21,893 bases of DNA from a virus, in IMG/VR virus record IMGVR_UViG_3300027573_000129, positions 1 through 21,893 of that record. One strand, written 5' to 3'. The position numbers were made by a program, and so were the translations under genes. Under the pieces are notes generated by a model. The model saw only the letters and a program-made list of their open reading frames with translations, made no database searches and had not been told where the DNA came from. Each line of letters starts with the position of its first letter. The first letter of the stretch is position 1. Shown piece by piece: positions 1 through 6,060 of the stretch.

Positions 1-1
1 A

Positions 2-202
2 AGAATTAATACACTTAGCACATCATCTCCCATCCCGCTCCAACTGTTGGGCTGTATAGCTGGGACGTTCAAGGCAGAACGCAAACTACACGAGCGATTT
101 GCGCAGCTACGCTCGCACGGCGAATGGTTTCACGCGACCGACGAACTCCTGGCGTTTATCAAGGCGCTGCTCCGCAGACGTGGGGTTGTGATCGATGGCT
201 GA
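2..202 (+). CDS. GIY-YIG-type nuclease (T5orf172/Mug113-like), 3' part only
   Basis: The reading frame is open from the window edge and ends in TGA, so only the last 66 residues are present. They contain the typical C-terminal pattern of the T5orf172/Mug113 branch of the GIY-YIG superfamily: a 'SPIPLQLLG' strand, then ERKLHERFAQLRSHGEWF (residues about 25-42 of the visible part), then a helix ELLAFIKALL. The GIY and YIG strands and the catalytic Arg and Glu would lie upstream and cannot be checked. Such proteins occur in phages and mobile elements as small DNA-cutting or DNA-binding enzymes. The stop overlaps the start of the next gene by 8 bp (ATGGCTGA), implying co-translation. Whether the full gene is intact is unknown. 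Confidence 0.72.
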   Translation, partial: RINTLSTSSPIPLQLLGCIAGTFKAERKLHERFAQLRSHGEWFHATDELLAFIKALLRRRGVVIDG

Positions 203-437
203 GCGTGAGCGTTTTGAGCCGATCACGGTGACCGTCAAGGAGTTCGGCGTGGTCTCGGGATTGAGCAAGGACAGCATTTACAAGCTCATCAACTCCGGCG
301 AGATCAGGTCGGTCGTGATTTGCGGCCGGCGTCTGATCGATATGGCCTCATATCGGGCTCTCGTGGCCCGCCCAAATCTGACGTCACCTAAGCGCGGGGG
401 AATGAGTGGGGGAAACCCAGCAAATGAGAAATATTAA
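195..437 (+). CDS. Excisionase-like helix-turn-helix DNA-binding protein
   Basis: An 80-residue protein with a MerR-like/excisionase-type (HTH_17) domain at about residues 9-57: TVKEFGVVSGLSKDSIYKLI forms the helix-turn-helix, followed by SGEIRSVVICGRRLI, the usual wing, and a helix ASYRALVA. In this family the helix contacts DNA and the wing the minor groove; members act as recombination directionality factors or small regulators. The tail after residue 60 is Gly/Ser/Pro-rich and probably disordered. ATG at 195 overlaps the upstream stop by 8 bp, suggesting translational coupling, which decides the start. A helically phased octamer array lies 46 bp downstream and could be its binding site (inference). 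It could equally be a transcriptional regulator. Confidence 0.75.
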   Translation: MAERERFEPITVTVKEFGVVSGLSKDSIYKLINSGEIRSVVICGRRLIDMASYRALVARPNLTSPKRGGMSGGNPANEKY

Positions 438-482
438 TAACATGAAATTGCTATCGCTTTTCCGACAGTACGGCGGCCACCC

Positions 483-521
483 CATCCGACCCTCATACGT
501 CAGCATATGTCGCCATACGAC
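483..521 (+). repeat. Four helically phased CATAYGWC-like octamers
   Basis: Copies are CATCCGAC (483-490), CATACGTC (494-501), CATATGTC (504-511) and CATACGAC (514-521). The start-to-start steps are 11, 10 and 10 bp, one DNA turn each. C, A, T, G and the final C are invariant. A further imperfect copy, TATACGTC, lies at 567-574. Same-face spacing at one helical turn is what cooperative small DNA-binding proteins such as phage excisionases use; the nearby HTH gene is the obvious candidate partner, but this is inference. Confidence 0.55.
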
Positions 522-585
522 ACGAAGCGCTAGGGTTTCTGCCGATCACCTCATTCCATTAGTCCGTATACGTCTGCCATTGAAG

Positions 586-623
586 CCCCCCACCGGGCCT
601 CGAATGGGGGAACAGGTGGGGGG
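586..623 (+). promoter_or_regulatory. Hairpin covering a ribosome binding site
   Basis: A perfect 9-bp inverted repeat, CCCCCCACC at 586-594 and GGTGGGGGG at 615-623, with a 20-nt loop. The right arm is most of the Shine-Dalgarno sequence AGGTGGGGGGA that precedes the ATG at 627. In RNA the stem would hide that site. The loop also has GGGGG at 606-610, which could pair with the left arm instead and free the site, so two alternative folds are possible. A regulatory role is inferred only from this geometry. Confidence 0.4.
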
Positions 624-626
624 ACG

Positions 627-698
627 ATGAGCGGGCGCCTGGACGCCATCCTCGCCGGCCTGGTGTTGCTCGGCGTCGTCCTCGGGTTGAGCATCTGA
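627..698 (+). CDS. Possible 23-residue single-span membrane peptide
   Basis: A 23-codon reading frame starting ATG at 627 and ending TGA at 696-698. The sequence MSGRLDAILAGLVLLGVV followed by LGLSI is almost one hydrophobic helix, long enough to span a membrane, with Arg and Asp near the N terminus. A strong Shine-Dalgarno, AGGTGGGGGGA, ends 2 nt before the start codon, with its AGGTGG core at a usual distance, and is hidden in a 9-bp hairpin. The start overlaps a TGA of a doubtful upstream frame as ATGA. At this length the case rests on the ribosome binding site and the hydrophobic pattern; no family is recognised. Confidence 0.3.
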   Translation: MSGRLDAILAGLVLLGVVLGLSI

Positions 699-719
699 TG
701 GCGAACCCGAGCGCGAGGC

Positions 720-737
720 ATTCTTTCCGGGAAGAAT
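720..737. promoter_or_regulatory. 18-bp dyad, possible operator
   Basis: ATTCTTTCCGGGAAGAAT is palindromic at 8 of 9 base-pair positions with no spacer; only T726/G731 breaks the symmetry. Such compact dyads are typical of sites for dimeric repressors. No cognate regulator can be named from this window. Confidence 0.3.
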
Positions 738-755
738 ACCCTAACAATGGCCAAT

Positions 756-791
756 CGAGCCGGGGCTCGGCCACCAGGGGCTCGGGTTTTT
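756..791 (+). terminator. Terminator-like stem followed by T run
   Basis: CGAGCC at 756-761 can pair with GGCTCG at 779-784, followed by GG and TTTTT at 787-791. A direct repeat GGGGCTCGG (762-770 and 777-785) offers two competing right arms. If real it would end transcription of the excisionase-like gene before the coiled-coil gene at 862. The 17-nt loop is long for an intrinsic terminator. Confidence 0.35.
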
Positions 792-824
792 GGTTGTTGG
801 ACTTAGGGGTTTCACCACTTGGAC

Positions 825-839
825 TCAGTTGGCAACTGA
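825..839. promoter_or_regulatory. Inverted repeat upstream of the coiled-coil gene
   Basis: TCAGTT (825-830), spacer GGC, AACTGA (834-839): perfect 6-bp arms with a 3-bp spacer, ending 22 bp before the ATG at 862. It could be an operator. No convincing -35/-10 pair could be assigned around it. Confidence 0.25.
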
Positions 840-861
840 CTATCTGATTTAGGGGATTCAT

Positions 862-1059
862 ATGGCTGAGCTGGCTGAGTTGGACGCTGACGCCTGCATC
901 GACATCGCCACAGAGATAATCGACGACCGCGACGCCACCATTGCCCGCCTGACCAAGGAGCGCGACGAAGCCCGCCGCAGCGCGGAGGCTCTGCGATCTG
1001 AGATCGCCCGGTTAACCATCTATTTGCGTGACATCGGCCAGGAGCATCCCCATAGATGA
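862..1059 (+). CDS. Short coiled-coil protein of unknown function
   Basis: A 65-residue acidic protein starting ATG with Shine-Dalgarno AGGGGA 5 nt upstream, which fixes the start. Residues about 5-25 are rich in Asp/Glu (AELAELDADACIDIATEIID), and residues 25-57 form a clear heptad-type coiled coil (DATIARLTKERDEARRSAEA continuing to IARL). No catalytic or metal-binding motif is visible. Small coiled-coil proteins of this sort are common among phage early or accessory genes and may be adaptors or inhibitors, but nothing here allows a function to be named. It is the last plus-strand gene, and a strong hairpin follows its stop. Confidence 0.6.
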   Translation: MAELAELDADACIDIATEIIDDRDATIARLTKERDEARRSAEALRSEIARLTIYLRDIGQEHPHR

Positions 1060-1063
1060 AAGC

Positions 1064-1098
1064 GGCGCCGAACGGGGGTGAGATCCCCGCCCGACGCC
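1064..1098. terminator. Strong hairpin between convergent genes
   Basis: GGCGCCG (1064-1070) pairs with CGACGCC (1092-1098) with one mismatch, and inside it CGGGG pairs with CCCCG around a short loop (1073-1089); a 2x2 internal loop separates the stems. It lies between the stop of the plus-strand gene at 1059 and the stop of the minus-strand operon at 1132. A second weaker stem is GGCCG 1104-1108 with CGGCC 1125-1129. There is no T run on either strand, so a bidirectional pausing or 3'-end-protecting role is more likely than a classic intrinsic terminator. Confidence 0.45.
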
Positions 1099-1131
1099 AT
1101 GTCGGCCGCGCGCAATGTTGAGGCCGGCCCG

Positions 1132-1329
1132 CTAGCGCAGCGGGTACACGGCGGGCGCGTACCCGATGAGCCCGAGCAGCATCATCACGATGATCAAGAC
1201 GCCGACCACCACGATCACGACCTGCACGATCCGGCCGAACGGCTCGGGCAGCGGGATCTGTAGAGCCACCCAGTAAATCAGCCCCAGAACAATGACGACG
1301 ACGAGCAGCGTGATCAGGAAACCGATCAT
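1132..1329 (-). CDS. Small two-span membrane protein, Thivi_2564-like; possible holin
   Basis: A 65-residue protein with two hydrophobic helices, about residues 3-23 (FLITLLVVVIVLGLIYWVAL) and 36-56 (VQVVIVVVGVLIIVMMLLGL), joined by a short loop containing LPEPFGR. The pattern of two Val-rich spans around a short polar loop resembles the small phage and bacterial membrane proteins often labelled Thivi_2564 family. Two-span proteins of this size can be class II holins, but no endolysin is adjacent, so lysis is only a possibility. ATG overlaps the upstream stop as ATGA. It is the last gene of the minus-strand late operon. Confidence 0.65.
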   Translation of the reverse strand: MIGFLITLLVVVIVLGLIYWVALQIPLPEPFGRIVQVVIVVVGVLIIVMMLLGLIGYAPAVYPLR

Positions 1330-1508
1330 GCGACGAGCCTCCCCGGCTCGCAGATCAGCACGAGATCGCCGACGCCGTCTCCGTTGTCGGCAAGCTCGAA
1401 GGTCATCTCCAGCGTCTGCCCCGGCTGCACCGGCTGCCCGGTGCCCATGTTGCTGCGGAGCTCGACCGGCACCGGCAGGCGGTTCGTAAAGCTAAGCAGC
1501 ACGATCAT
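1326..1508 (-). CDS. Small beta-rich protein of unknown function
   Basis: A 60-residue protein. The ATG at 1508 is preferred over longer frames because GGAGG lies 7 nt before it and it overlaps the upstream stop as ATGA. The sequence alternates short hydrophobic strands and turns (MIVLLSFTNRLPVPVELR, then GQTLEMTFELADNGDG, then DLVLICEPG), which suggests a small all-beta fold. No signal peptide, membrane helix or known motif is visible. Lying at the distal end of the tail operon beside a membrane protein, it may be a virion accessory or lysis-related protein, but there is no direct evidence for either. Confidence 0.55.
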   Translation of the reverse strand: MIVLLSFTNRLPVPVELRSNMGTGQPVQPGQTLEMTFELADNGDGVGDLVLICEPGRLVA

Positions 1509-1741
1509 TTCGCCGCCTCCAATAGTCTCCGCACCTCGTCGCACGGCTCCAGTACGGAAAGTATTTTGCCGTCAGCCAGCCACAGCACGCAGCGCGCCTC
1601 GGGGGTAGCCACCTTCTTACCCGTGCCCACCCCGGCGTGCAGGCTGGTGACATGGGATGGCATGACTGCGACCACCCCGCCATCGGCCCGGTGCAACAGC
1701 ACCATAGTCATGGCCAACGCGGCCGGCGCCAGTCCAAGCAC
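1505..1741 (-). CDS. Small conserved-looking protein of unknown function
   Basis: Up to 78 residues from GTG at 1741, which starts 1 nt after the upstream stop; an ATG at 1711 would give 68 residues. Neither has a good Shine-Dalgarno. The body reads as strands and turns: VLLHRADGGVVAVMPSHVTS, then a middle GVGTGKKVATPEARCVLWLADGK (in two pieces), then a C-terminal helix CDEVRRLLEAAK. The 'LHRxDG..V.V...HV' opening resembles small FlbD-like or phage regulatory folds, but I cannot assign a family. If the GTG start is used, the first 11 residues are hydrophobic (MLGLAPAALAM) without a positive n-region, so a signal peptide is doubtful. Confidence 0.5.
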   Translation of the reverse strand: MLGLAPAALAMTMVLLHRADGGVVAVMPSHVTSLHAGVGTGKKVATPEARCVLWLADGKILSVLEPCDEVRRLLEAAK

Positions 1742-1742
1742 G

Positions 1743-1928
1743 CTACGACGTGTTGACCGTGACGGCGTATTGCTGCGCGCCCGTCGGCCCCGGCGTTACG
1801 GTCGTCGCGCCGCCCGCAACGCCCACGCCGACGATATGGTTCGCCAGGCTCGCCGCCGCCGGGATCGTCGTGACGACCACCGAGCCGATGCCCGGCCTCG
1901 ATCCCGACAGCGTGTTGCTTGCCGCCAT
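1743..1928 (-). CDS. Small Gly/Val-rich protein of unknown function
   Basis: A 61-residue protein starting ATG at 1928, where the stop of the long upstream fibre gene overlaps as TGATG; the same frame stays open upstream but there it only shadows the fibre gene. The composition is rich in Ala, Gly, Val and Thr (VGVGVAGGATTVTPGPTGAQ) and poor in charge, suggesting small beta structure such as a decoration or a subunit interacting with the fibre encoded just before. No motif is recognised. The gene is kept because the tight overlap continues the unbroken chain of coupled genes in this operon. Confidence 0.5.
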   Translation of the reverse strand: MAASNTLSGSRPGIGSVVVTTIPAAASLANHIVGVGVAGGATTVTPGPTGAQQYAVTVNTS

Positions 1929-3460
1929 CAGGTGATCGTGATCACGGGATTGTAATAAGTCGTGGTGCTGGCGCGTCCGAGCCGCACCTGGCCCCGCACC
2001 CGGCCGGCAACCAGCGGCGTAAACACGACCTCCAGCTTCTGCTTTACCGGCGTTGGCGGCGAGCTGCTCCACGTCGCGGTCGATGTCGTGACGGCGGCGG
2101 CTGTTGTCAGCACCGTTGCCGGCAACGTCGTCGTGATGGTGGCGACCGGCGACGATGCCGTGCCCTGAAACTCCAGCACCAAGCTGATCTCGTCGTTGTT
2201 CAGGCTGGCGCTCGAAATGATCTCGACCGTCGCCGTCTTGCTGGTGCCCACCGCCTGCTGTTCCACGTCGAGCCAGAACCCGACCAGCGGATTGACGTAC
2301 TTATCGACCGTCGTATTGCTGACGAGCTTGTGGCTGAAGACACCCACATCGTCGGTCGCGCCGCCTGACAGCACAATCGTTCGTTCGGTCGTCAGCACGC
2401 CCGCCGGCTGATGGCTCTCGTTGACGATGTTCGTGCCGTCGTAGCAGTTGACCAGTTCCACGATGTCGCGGGTATTGTTGGCGAGGCTCGGGTTGAAACG
2501 CACGACGCCCGACGCGATGCGGCAGCTATCGAGCAATATCTTGGCGCCGGCCGCGTTCGGCGTTGCAATGCAGGTCGTCAACGCGCTGAGATCAACGCCG
2601 CGCGCGGTAACGATGACTGCTGCCGTGGTTGCCGATGAGACAAAGAGCTGCGCGCTGGGAATGGTTGAGCCCGCTGCGATTGCGCTCGCCGTATTCAGCC
2701 AGATAATTTCCAGCGGCCCGACTTGGGCGTTGAAGCATTGGTTTGCGTGCGAGAACTTGACCGTCGAGTTGTGCAAGACAAGCGTGCTGGCGCTGGCGGA
2801 TGCGATGCGGGCGCCGGTCGATGCCGCGTTGTTCAGGTACAATTGGCAGGCGTCGAGCCAGGCTGTCTTGTAGTTGCCGCTGGCGCCAATGGCGATCCCG
2901 GTTGCGCCCGAGCAGGCATAGCTCAAACCGTAGTGATAGATCGGGACGCCGGTATCGAGGGTCAGTTGCGAGCCCGACACCGTGCAGGTCGCGCCGGCCA
3001 GGAGATCGCCGGCAACCGGCGGCACGCTGCCGGCCCGGTTGACGCTGAGGATGTGCACCGCGGTAAAGCTCACCGCGCCGCCCGCGCCGTAGGTCGTGTT
3101 CGCCGTCTGCGTCTCGCTATGATCGGACGAGACAAACATGCGGTCGCCGGCCACGAAGCGGGCCGTGCCAACCGCGCCGTTCAGTGTTGGGATATCGCCA
3201 GCCGCGGCGCTCCAGCCATAGGCGCTCTGACCAGTTACGTTCGCGAATGTTGCGGTGCCGCTAACCACCGTGCCGTTGTTCGTCGTCGGCCAGGTCGGCT
3301 CGCTGGCTGCCGATGTGCCGGCAACCGTGCAGCGCATCACCCACTGCGCCTTCGGGGTTGACGTGATCCTTCGGACGAAGTTTCCGACCGTGTACCCGGT
3401 CGAAACCGCGAAGACCGGGACCGCAGCGTGGGCTACGCTGGAAGTGTACCAGTCGGTCAA
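1928..3460 (-). CDS. Putative tail fibre / beta-solenoid structural protein
   Basis: A 510-residue protein starting TTG at 3460, overlapping the upstream stop as TTGA; AGGG lies about 10 nt upstream. It is Ala/Thr/Ser/Val/Gly-rich, has no charged helical segments, and reads as repeated short strands. Its middle part, about residues 130-330, has rungs typical of a right-handed beta-helix or solenoid. The first 110 residues contain a small domain (GYTVGNFVRRITSTPKAQW) of the sort that starts many phage fibre proteins. The C-terminal 120 residues are strand-rich. Position at the end of the tail genes supports a receptor-binding or surface role. No sialidase, lyase or peptidase motif is visible. 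Confidence 0.6.
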   Translation of the reverse strand: MTDWYTSSVAHAAVPVFAVSTGYTVGNFVRRITSTPKAQWVMRCTVAGTSAASEPTWPTTNNGTVVSGTATFANVTGQSAYGWSAAAGDIPTLNGAVGTARFVAGDRMFVSSDHSETQTANTTYGAGGAVSFTAVHILSVNRAGSVPPVAGDLLAGATCTVSGSQLTLDTGVPIYHYGLSYACSGATGIAIGASGNYKTAWLDACQLYLNNAASTGARIASASASTLVLHNSTVKFSHANQCFNAQVGPLEIIWLNTASAIAAGSTIPSAQLFVSSATTAAVIVTARGVDLSALTTCIATPNAAGAKILLDSCRIASGVVRFNPSLANNTRDIVELVNCYDGTNIVNESHQPAGVLTTERTIVLSGGATDDVGVFSHKLVSNTTVDKYVNPLVGFWLDVEQQAVGTSKTATVEIISSASLNNDEISLVLEFQGTASSPVATITTTLPATVLTTAAAVTTSTATWSSSPPTPVKQKLEVVFTPLVAGRVRGQVRLGRASTTTYYNPVITIT

Positions 3461-4668
3461 GTTTCAAACCCTGCGAGCGAACACGCAAAATCAGCAAACG
3501 TCGCATCCGGCGAGGCCGGTGCCACCAGCGCAATCGAGTCGCCCTGCGCGAAGGTGATCGCCGCGCCGCCGGCCGACGCGAAGGTGCCGACCATTGCCCC
3601 GGCGGCTATCGTGATCGTGCCGACGCTGCTGAATGTCCCCGGCGCCGCGCTGGTCGCCTTCTGTACGTCGATCGCCGTCGATGCCGTGGCATTCGCCGTG
3701 CCGCGGGCCATGCTGGCGTGCCCGAGGTAGGCGCCGAAGTTGGCCGGGATCGTGACGGCTTTGGAGAGCCGATGAAGCAGCAGAAGCTGCGAGGCGGCAG
3801 GGGTACCCGGCGCGAAGCAGGACAGCACATAGCGGGGCCGCTGCACCGTCCAGAGGCTGGCATCGCGGTAGAGCATCGAGCCCGCCGCCGAGCCGAGCGC
3901 CCGGTCAATGATCGCCGAGAGCGTCGCCGGCACCGCGGCCGCCGGGCTCGCCGTCGCATTGCCCAGCACCTCACCCGCCGCTGCGGTCGGCAGCACCGCA
4001 ACCACGGTCGGCGTGATCCACGCGCCGCCGGCCCCCAGGAACTTGTCGGCCGCCGCATCGCCCGCGGCCGGCGCCGGCACCATGCCCGGCGTGCCGCCCG
4101 CCCCGGTGTCGCCCTCGAAGTTCGGCAGCAACGCCGCCGCCTCGGCCGCCGTCGCATTCACCCAGCGCGAGGTCGCGGCGTCGTACATGAAAAAGTCGGC
4201 GTCGGCCGGGCTGGTGATCGCAACGTCGGTCAGGTCGCCGAGCGCCGCCGTGGTGCCCTCGGCGCCGACCAGCTTCTGGTAAAGCGGCAGCCCGCTGACG
4301 GTATCGACGGCGGCCCAATCGAACGTTGCGGCCGAAGTGTGCGATACCATCACCGCGCCGAAGCCGTTGTCCGGCGCGATGATAAAATCCATCTCCGCGT
4401 AGGGCGTCGCCGGCATCCAATCGCCGCGCCACTGCGGCACCGGGTACGTCATCACGATGGGTCCGAGGGTGCTCCCATCGGACATCTGCATTGTAAAGAG
4501 GCCGCCCGAGATGTTGATCGCAACGGGCGTTATCGCTTCCGGCGGGTTGTCTTGCAGGTACTCGATGCGCTGATCGACATCGTAGAAATTCTCATCGACT
4601 TCAGCCGGCACAAGGTTGGCGCCCTTGCCCGCGCCCCAGGCGCCATCGGTGCGGTAGAGAATTGTCAT
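3457..4668 (-). CDS. Modular tail fibre protein
   Basis: A 403-residue protein; ATG at 4668 overlaps the upstream stop as ATGA, and the open frame before it only shadows the preceding gene. Modules in order: an N-terminal 'ANLVPAEVDENFYDVDQRIE' segment (residues 18-37), usual at the start of phage fibre proteins; a carbohydrate-binding-like WRGDW...Y..MDFII stretch (80-98); 'LGDLTDVAITSPADADFFMY' with 'RWVNAT' (143-173), a recurrent fibre module; a Gly-rich linker; 'GEVLGNATASPAAAVPATLS' and 'GSMLYRDASLW' (232-273), another fibre repeat; and an Ala/Thr/Gly-rich C-terminal domain of about 120 residues, probably the trimeric tip. It probably binds the host surface. Confidence 0.72.
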   Translation of the reverse strand: MTILYRTDGAWGAGKGANLVPAEVDENFYDVDQRIEYLQDNPPEAITPVAINISGGLFTMQMSDGSTLGPIVMTYPVPQWRGDWMPATPYAEMDFIIAPDNGFGAVMVSHTSAATFDWAAVDTVSGLPLYQKLVGAEGTTAALGDLTDVAITSPADADFFMYDAATSRWVNATAAEAAALLPNFEGDTGAGGTPGMVPAPAAGDAAADKFLGAGGAWITPTVVAVLPTAAAGEVLGNATASPAAAVPATLSAIIDRALGSAAGSMLYRDASLWTVQRPRYVLSCFAPGTPAASQLLLLHRLSKAVTIPANFGAYLGHASMARGTANATASTAIDVQKATSAAPGTFSSVGTITIAAGAMVGTFASAGGAAITFAQGDSIALVAPASPDATFADFACSLAGFET

Positions 4669-5915
4669 GGCGAGAGATCCGGCCCCGGTGTGTACGCCAC
4701 GATCAGCCCGGTCGGCGTCAGCGGTGGGGCCGGCTCCTCCGGCGCGGCCGGCTCCCCGCTGTTGATGCCGGCAATCCAGTGGCCGGAGCCGTGCAGCAGC
4801 ACCGCCGGCTTCTGCTCGAGCAGCGCCTCGGCCGCAGCCGGCGGCATGGGCGTGCCGTCCTCGGCGACAAAGGCGCGGCGGTTGTCTTCGATGCCGGTGT
4901 CGAGCGTGACGCCGATGAACATCTGAAACTCGGCCATCTCGACGGCGTAGATATTGTCTACCCAGACGGGCGCCGCCGGGATGCCGAGCGGGCTGTCGGC
5001 GGTCGGCAAATCTTCCGGCCCGAAATCGCAGCTCGACGGCACGCCCCACAGATTGCCGATGAGACCGGTCACGTCGTTAGCCACATCCCAGGCATTCTCC
5101 GTCAGGATCTCGTTGCCGCTGCCGCCGTCCACATAGTACGGCCCGAGCGCGTCGTCGGACTCGCGGTAGTCCAAATCATCGACCGCATACCAGAACTGGC
5201 ACGCGCTGTCGGTGCCCTCGGCGGTGTTGGCGTGCGACGTGCCGTCCGGGTCTTCAAGCTGCGGCGGGCCGTGCGTCGTGCAGGCATTCGAGAAGTCGAA
5301 GCTCAGAAGGATGTGGTGCCAGGTATCGGCCGCCAGCGCGAGGTTCGGGTTGACGAAGAAGTATTCCGGCCGGGCGTTGCGGGCGTCGGACACATCGACC
5401 GTGCTGATGGTGTGAGCATAGGTCTCGTCCGGGCCGGTGCCCCAGCCGGTGCCCGGCGACATGTCGGGCGGATCGCCGACCCAATCCTCGCCGCGGTACA
5501 GGTCGATCAGGCTGATCTGGTCGCCGATGTGCGTCAGCACGGCACGCCCCGCCATCTGCCAGTTCATCACCAGATACCCGACACCCTCTGCCGCGCAGTT
5601 GATGCCGACGTGCGACGGCTCGATGGTCTCCTCCCCGGTGATGGTGAACGAGGTCGGCGACAGGATCACGATCGGCGGATCGGGCGTGAAGCCGACCGGG
5701 TTCGCGACGTTCTCGAAGTTCGTCACCTGCGCGTGCTGGGTCAGCGGATCGCCAAACGTGAAGAGCGGCATGATGTAGCGGAACGGCGTGCCGAGCGGCA
5801 TCGCGTCGCCGGCTTCCCGCACCGCGTCTAGCGATTCCAGCGGCAGCCGGAACCACAGCGAGATGACGCCCTTGCGAAAGTCAGCGAGCCCGAGCGGCAG
5901 CGAAAGATAGCTCAC
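4665..5915 (-). CDS. Tail protein with LamG/concanavalin-like features
   Basis: A 416-residue protein. I prefer GTG at 5915 because GAGG lies 5 nt upstream and the sequence then opens as VSYLSLPLGLADFRK; a GTG 45 bp further upstream is open but falls within the preceding small gene. Residues about 14-25 (RKGVISLWFRLP) and 200-215 (AADTWHHILLSFDFS) match the strands that flank a LamG/concanavalin A-like jelly roll, a fold often used for carbohydrate binding. The region between contains many Asp, Gly and Trp residues. The C-terminal 40 residues are Pro-rich. Its place between hub-like and fibre genes suggests a tail-tip or adhesin protein. Confidence 0.6.
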   Translation of the reverse strand: MSYLSLPLGLADFRKGVISLWFRLPLESLDAVREAGDAMPLGTPFRYIMPLFTFGDPLTQHAQVTNFENVANPVGFTPDPPIVILSPTSFTITGEETIEPSHVGINCAAEGVGYLVMNWQMAGRAVLTHIGDQISLIDLYRGEDWVGDPPDMSPGTGWGTGPDETYAHTISTVDVSDARNARPEYFFVNPNLALAADTWHHILLSFDFSNACTTHGPPQLEDPDGTSHANTAEGTDSACQFWYAVDDLDYRESDDALGPYYVDGGSGNEILTENAWDVANDVTGLIGNLWGVPSSCDFGPEDLPTADSPLGIPAAPVWVDNIYAVEMAEFQMFIGVTLDTGIEDNRRAFVAEDGTPMPPAAAEALLEQKPAVLLHGSGHWIAGINSGEPAAPEEPAPPLTPTGLIVAYTPGPDLSP

Positions 5916-6060
5916 GGGTTCCTCTGCGCGCGGCAACCGGCGGCCCGGCGCCGTCGCCAAAATGCACGGCCAACCCGCCCCAATGCACTTCCTTCAGGTG
6001 CTCGGGCGGGTTCTCGCGGTACGGGTGCTCGGCCGAACCTTCGGGACCGACCGGCGGCAT
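5881..6060 (-). CDS. Small tail-region protein, 59 residues
   Basis: A short gene filling the gap between two tail genes. ATG at 6060 overlaps the upstream stop as TGATG, and the stop lies 35 nt inside the next gene. The N-terminal two thirds are hydrophilic and Pro/Glu/His-rich (EHPYRENPPEHLKEVHWGGL), followed by AVHFGDGAGPP; the last 15 residues are Arg/Ala-rich and overlap the next gene, so they are probably less constrained. No family is recognised. Its support is the overlapping start, continuation of the gene chain and a plausible protein-like composition. Without it there would be a gap of about 145 bp in an otherwise gapless operon. Confidence 0.5.
   Translation of the reverse strand: MPPVGPEGSAEHPYRENPPEHLKEVHWGGLAVHFGDGAGPPVAARRGTRELSFAAARAR

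Larger units (their letters stand above)
438..861 (+). other. Gene-poor stretch with clustered repeats and dyads
   Basis: About 420 bp between two plus-strand genes. I find no convincing long gene. It holds an AT-rich start (about 425-443), the phased octamer array at 483-521, a 9-bp GC inverted repeat at 586-594/615-623, a possible 23-codon membrane peptide gene, an 18-bp dyad at 720-737, a terminator-like stem at 756-784, an inverted repeat at 825-839 and a 16-bp imperfect direct repeat at 800-815/846-861. This density suggests a control or recombination region rather than coding DNA; an attachment site is possible but no core can be identified without the host junction. Confidence 0.5.

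Noticed and set aside
406-630. Plus-strand frame of up to 74 codons (GTG 406 or ATG 442) whose stop overlaps the ATG at 627
   Set aside because: The protein is Arg/Pro/His-rich without a recognisable pattern, has a weak ribosome site, and coincides with the octamer array and hairpin arm. Only the ATGA overlap speaks for it.
698-847. 49-codon plus-strand frame starting on TGATG
   Set aside because: It runs through the dyad, the terminator-like stem and the inverted repeat; the translation is low-complexity and no ribosome site of its own is visible.
3718-5831. Long plus-strand open frames opposite fibre genes
   Set aside because: Same antisense effect of high GC at codon third positions; no domain and no ribosome site.
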